Source: Pyrinomonadaceae bacterium (lineage in GTDB: Bacteria; Acidobacteriota; Blastocatellia; Pyrinomonadales; Pyrinomonadaceae). Taken from it: DNA of 6,773 nt. The position numbers were made by a program, and so were the translations under genes. Where the stretch lies: the NCBI GenBank assembly GCA_013812565.1, contig JACCTF010000175.1, positions 1 to 6,773 on the forward strand. Direction: 5' to 3'. The notes beneath the pieces are model-generated. The model saw nothing but the letters and a program-made list of their open reading frames with translations. It ran no database searches and was not told the origin of the DNA. This document shows, in pieces, positions 6,317 to 6,773 of this stretch (its first letter is position 1; each line of letters starts with the position of its first letter).

Positions 6317-6773
6317 ATCTTCAATACCTCATTCATCGCCCCCGTTCGATAGCCGTGAAGGTCGAGCGTGACGTAGCGAAAACCCAGTGTGCGAAAGCGC
6401 CGTGCAAGTTCATCAACCGTCTCGCGATTAAGCACGCGGTCGAGTTCAGCCGGAGCAATCTCCAAACGCACAAGTTCGTCATGATGACGCACGCGAAACT
6501 CGCGGAAGCCCATTTCGCGCATGATCTTTTCGCCGCCCTCCACCGTCCGCAAACGCTCGATAGTAACGGGGGTGCCGTAGGCGATGCGCGAAGATAAACA
6601 CGGGCTTGATGGTTTATCCCAAGTCGGCAACCCTGCGGCGAAACTCAACTCACGCACCTCGCGCTTGCTCATCCCCGCTTCAACCAGAGGGCTTCGGACG
6701 TTGTATTCTTTGGCGGCGGCGCGCCCCGGCCGGTGATCTCCCAAGTCATCCATAGTTGAGCCGTCAACGACAA
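6310..6773 (-). CDS. larE: LarE, ATP-dependent sacrificial sulfur transferase, C-terminal part (5' end beyond the window)
   Basis: The frame is open to the right edge. Residues upstream of the internal ATG at 6753 (VVDGST) continue the LarE motif VVDGTNxDDLGDxRPG, so that ATG is not the start. About 153 residues are visible of a family near 270; the N-terminal PP-loop (SGGVDS) lies outside. LarE activates pyridinium biscarboxylic acid mononucleotide by adenylation and inserts sulfur during synthesis of the nickel-pincer nucleotide cofactor, first known from lactate racemase. Visible signatures: SPLVEAGMSKREVREL, LPTWDKP, then PCLSSR, whose Cys (codon 6598-6600) matches the sacrificial Cys176 of Lactobacillus plantarum LarE, and FRVRHH, whose arginines match its substrate-binding pair. 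The C-terminus GYRTGAMNE is typical. It is the only Cys in the visible part, which fits the sulfur-sacrificing type rather than the iron-sulfur type. The TAG stop lies inside the repeat. No larB, larC or larA is in view. Confidence 0.9.
   Translation of the reverse strand, partial: VVDGSTMDDLGDHRPGRAAAKEYNVRSPLVEAGMSKREVRELSFAAGLPTWDKPSSPCLSSRIAYGTPVTIERLRTVEGGEKIMREMGFREFRVRHHDELVRLEIAPAELDRVLNRETVDELARRFRTLGFRYVTLDLHGYRTGAMNEVLKIF

Noticed and set aside
6147..6371. Plus-strand open frame of 74 codons covering the larE-gdhA gap
   Set aside because: It overlaps the ends of two well-supported minus-strand genes, and its middle (ILDLRF, KRKSKIS) is just the translated AT-rich repeat. There is no supporting start signal.
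6310..6753. ATG at 6753 as the start of a short independent protein
   Set aside because: The frame continues upstream to the window edge with residues (VVDGST) that belong to the conserved LarE motif, so the ATG is internal.

Overview
The window most likely comes from a member of the Acidobacteriota (Blastocatellia/Pyrinomonadales-like). This rests on two things. The outer-membrane protein ends in a diverged OmpA-like domain that I associate with that phylum. It also sits beside a secreted Asp-box propeller protein, a combination I associate with the same group. Base composition is near 50% GC. The assignment is inference from recognised protein style, not from a marker gene.

All four genes lie on the minus strand, so transcription runs from high to low coordinates. 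From the right edge: (1) the C-terminal part of larE (6310-6773, 5' end beyond the window), the sulfur-insertion enzyme of nickel-pincer cofactor synthesis; (2) a 91-bp gap filled by an AT-rich direct-plus-inverted repeat that contains the larE stop codon; (3) a complete glutamate dehydrogenase gene (4938-6218); (4) a 526-bp non-coding stretch (4412-4937) with candidate promoters and small palindromes; (5) a complete gene for an 828-residue outer-membrane beta-barrel protein with two Ig-like domains, an OmpA-like C-terminal domain and an arginine-rich tail (1925-4411); (6) a 267-bp gap with a strong palindrome, a second hairpin and a candidate promoter; (7) a secreted protein with nine Asp-box (BNR) repeats (1-1657), whose 3' end runs off the left edge. 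This last gene is open across the left boundary.

The genes do not form one obvious pathway. larE and gdh are cytosolic metabolic genes separated by a hairpin-forming repeat, and may or may not be co-transcribed. The outer-membrane protein and the propeller protein are both predicted to be exported. They appear to be separate transcription units, because a 32-bp palindrome and a promoter-like site lie between them. Both carry RRGRR-type basic clusters, which hints at a shared envelope-related property. I saw no tRNA, rRNA, CRISPR array, transposase or phage gene. No wholly new system is evident. The most unusual items are the repeat fused to the end of larE, the coding-selected arginine tail, and the domain build of the two exported proteins.
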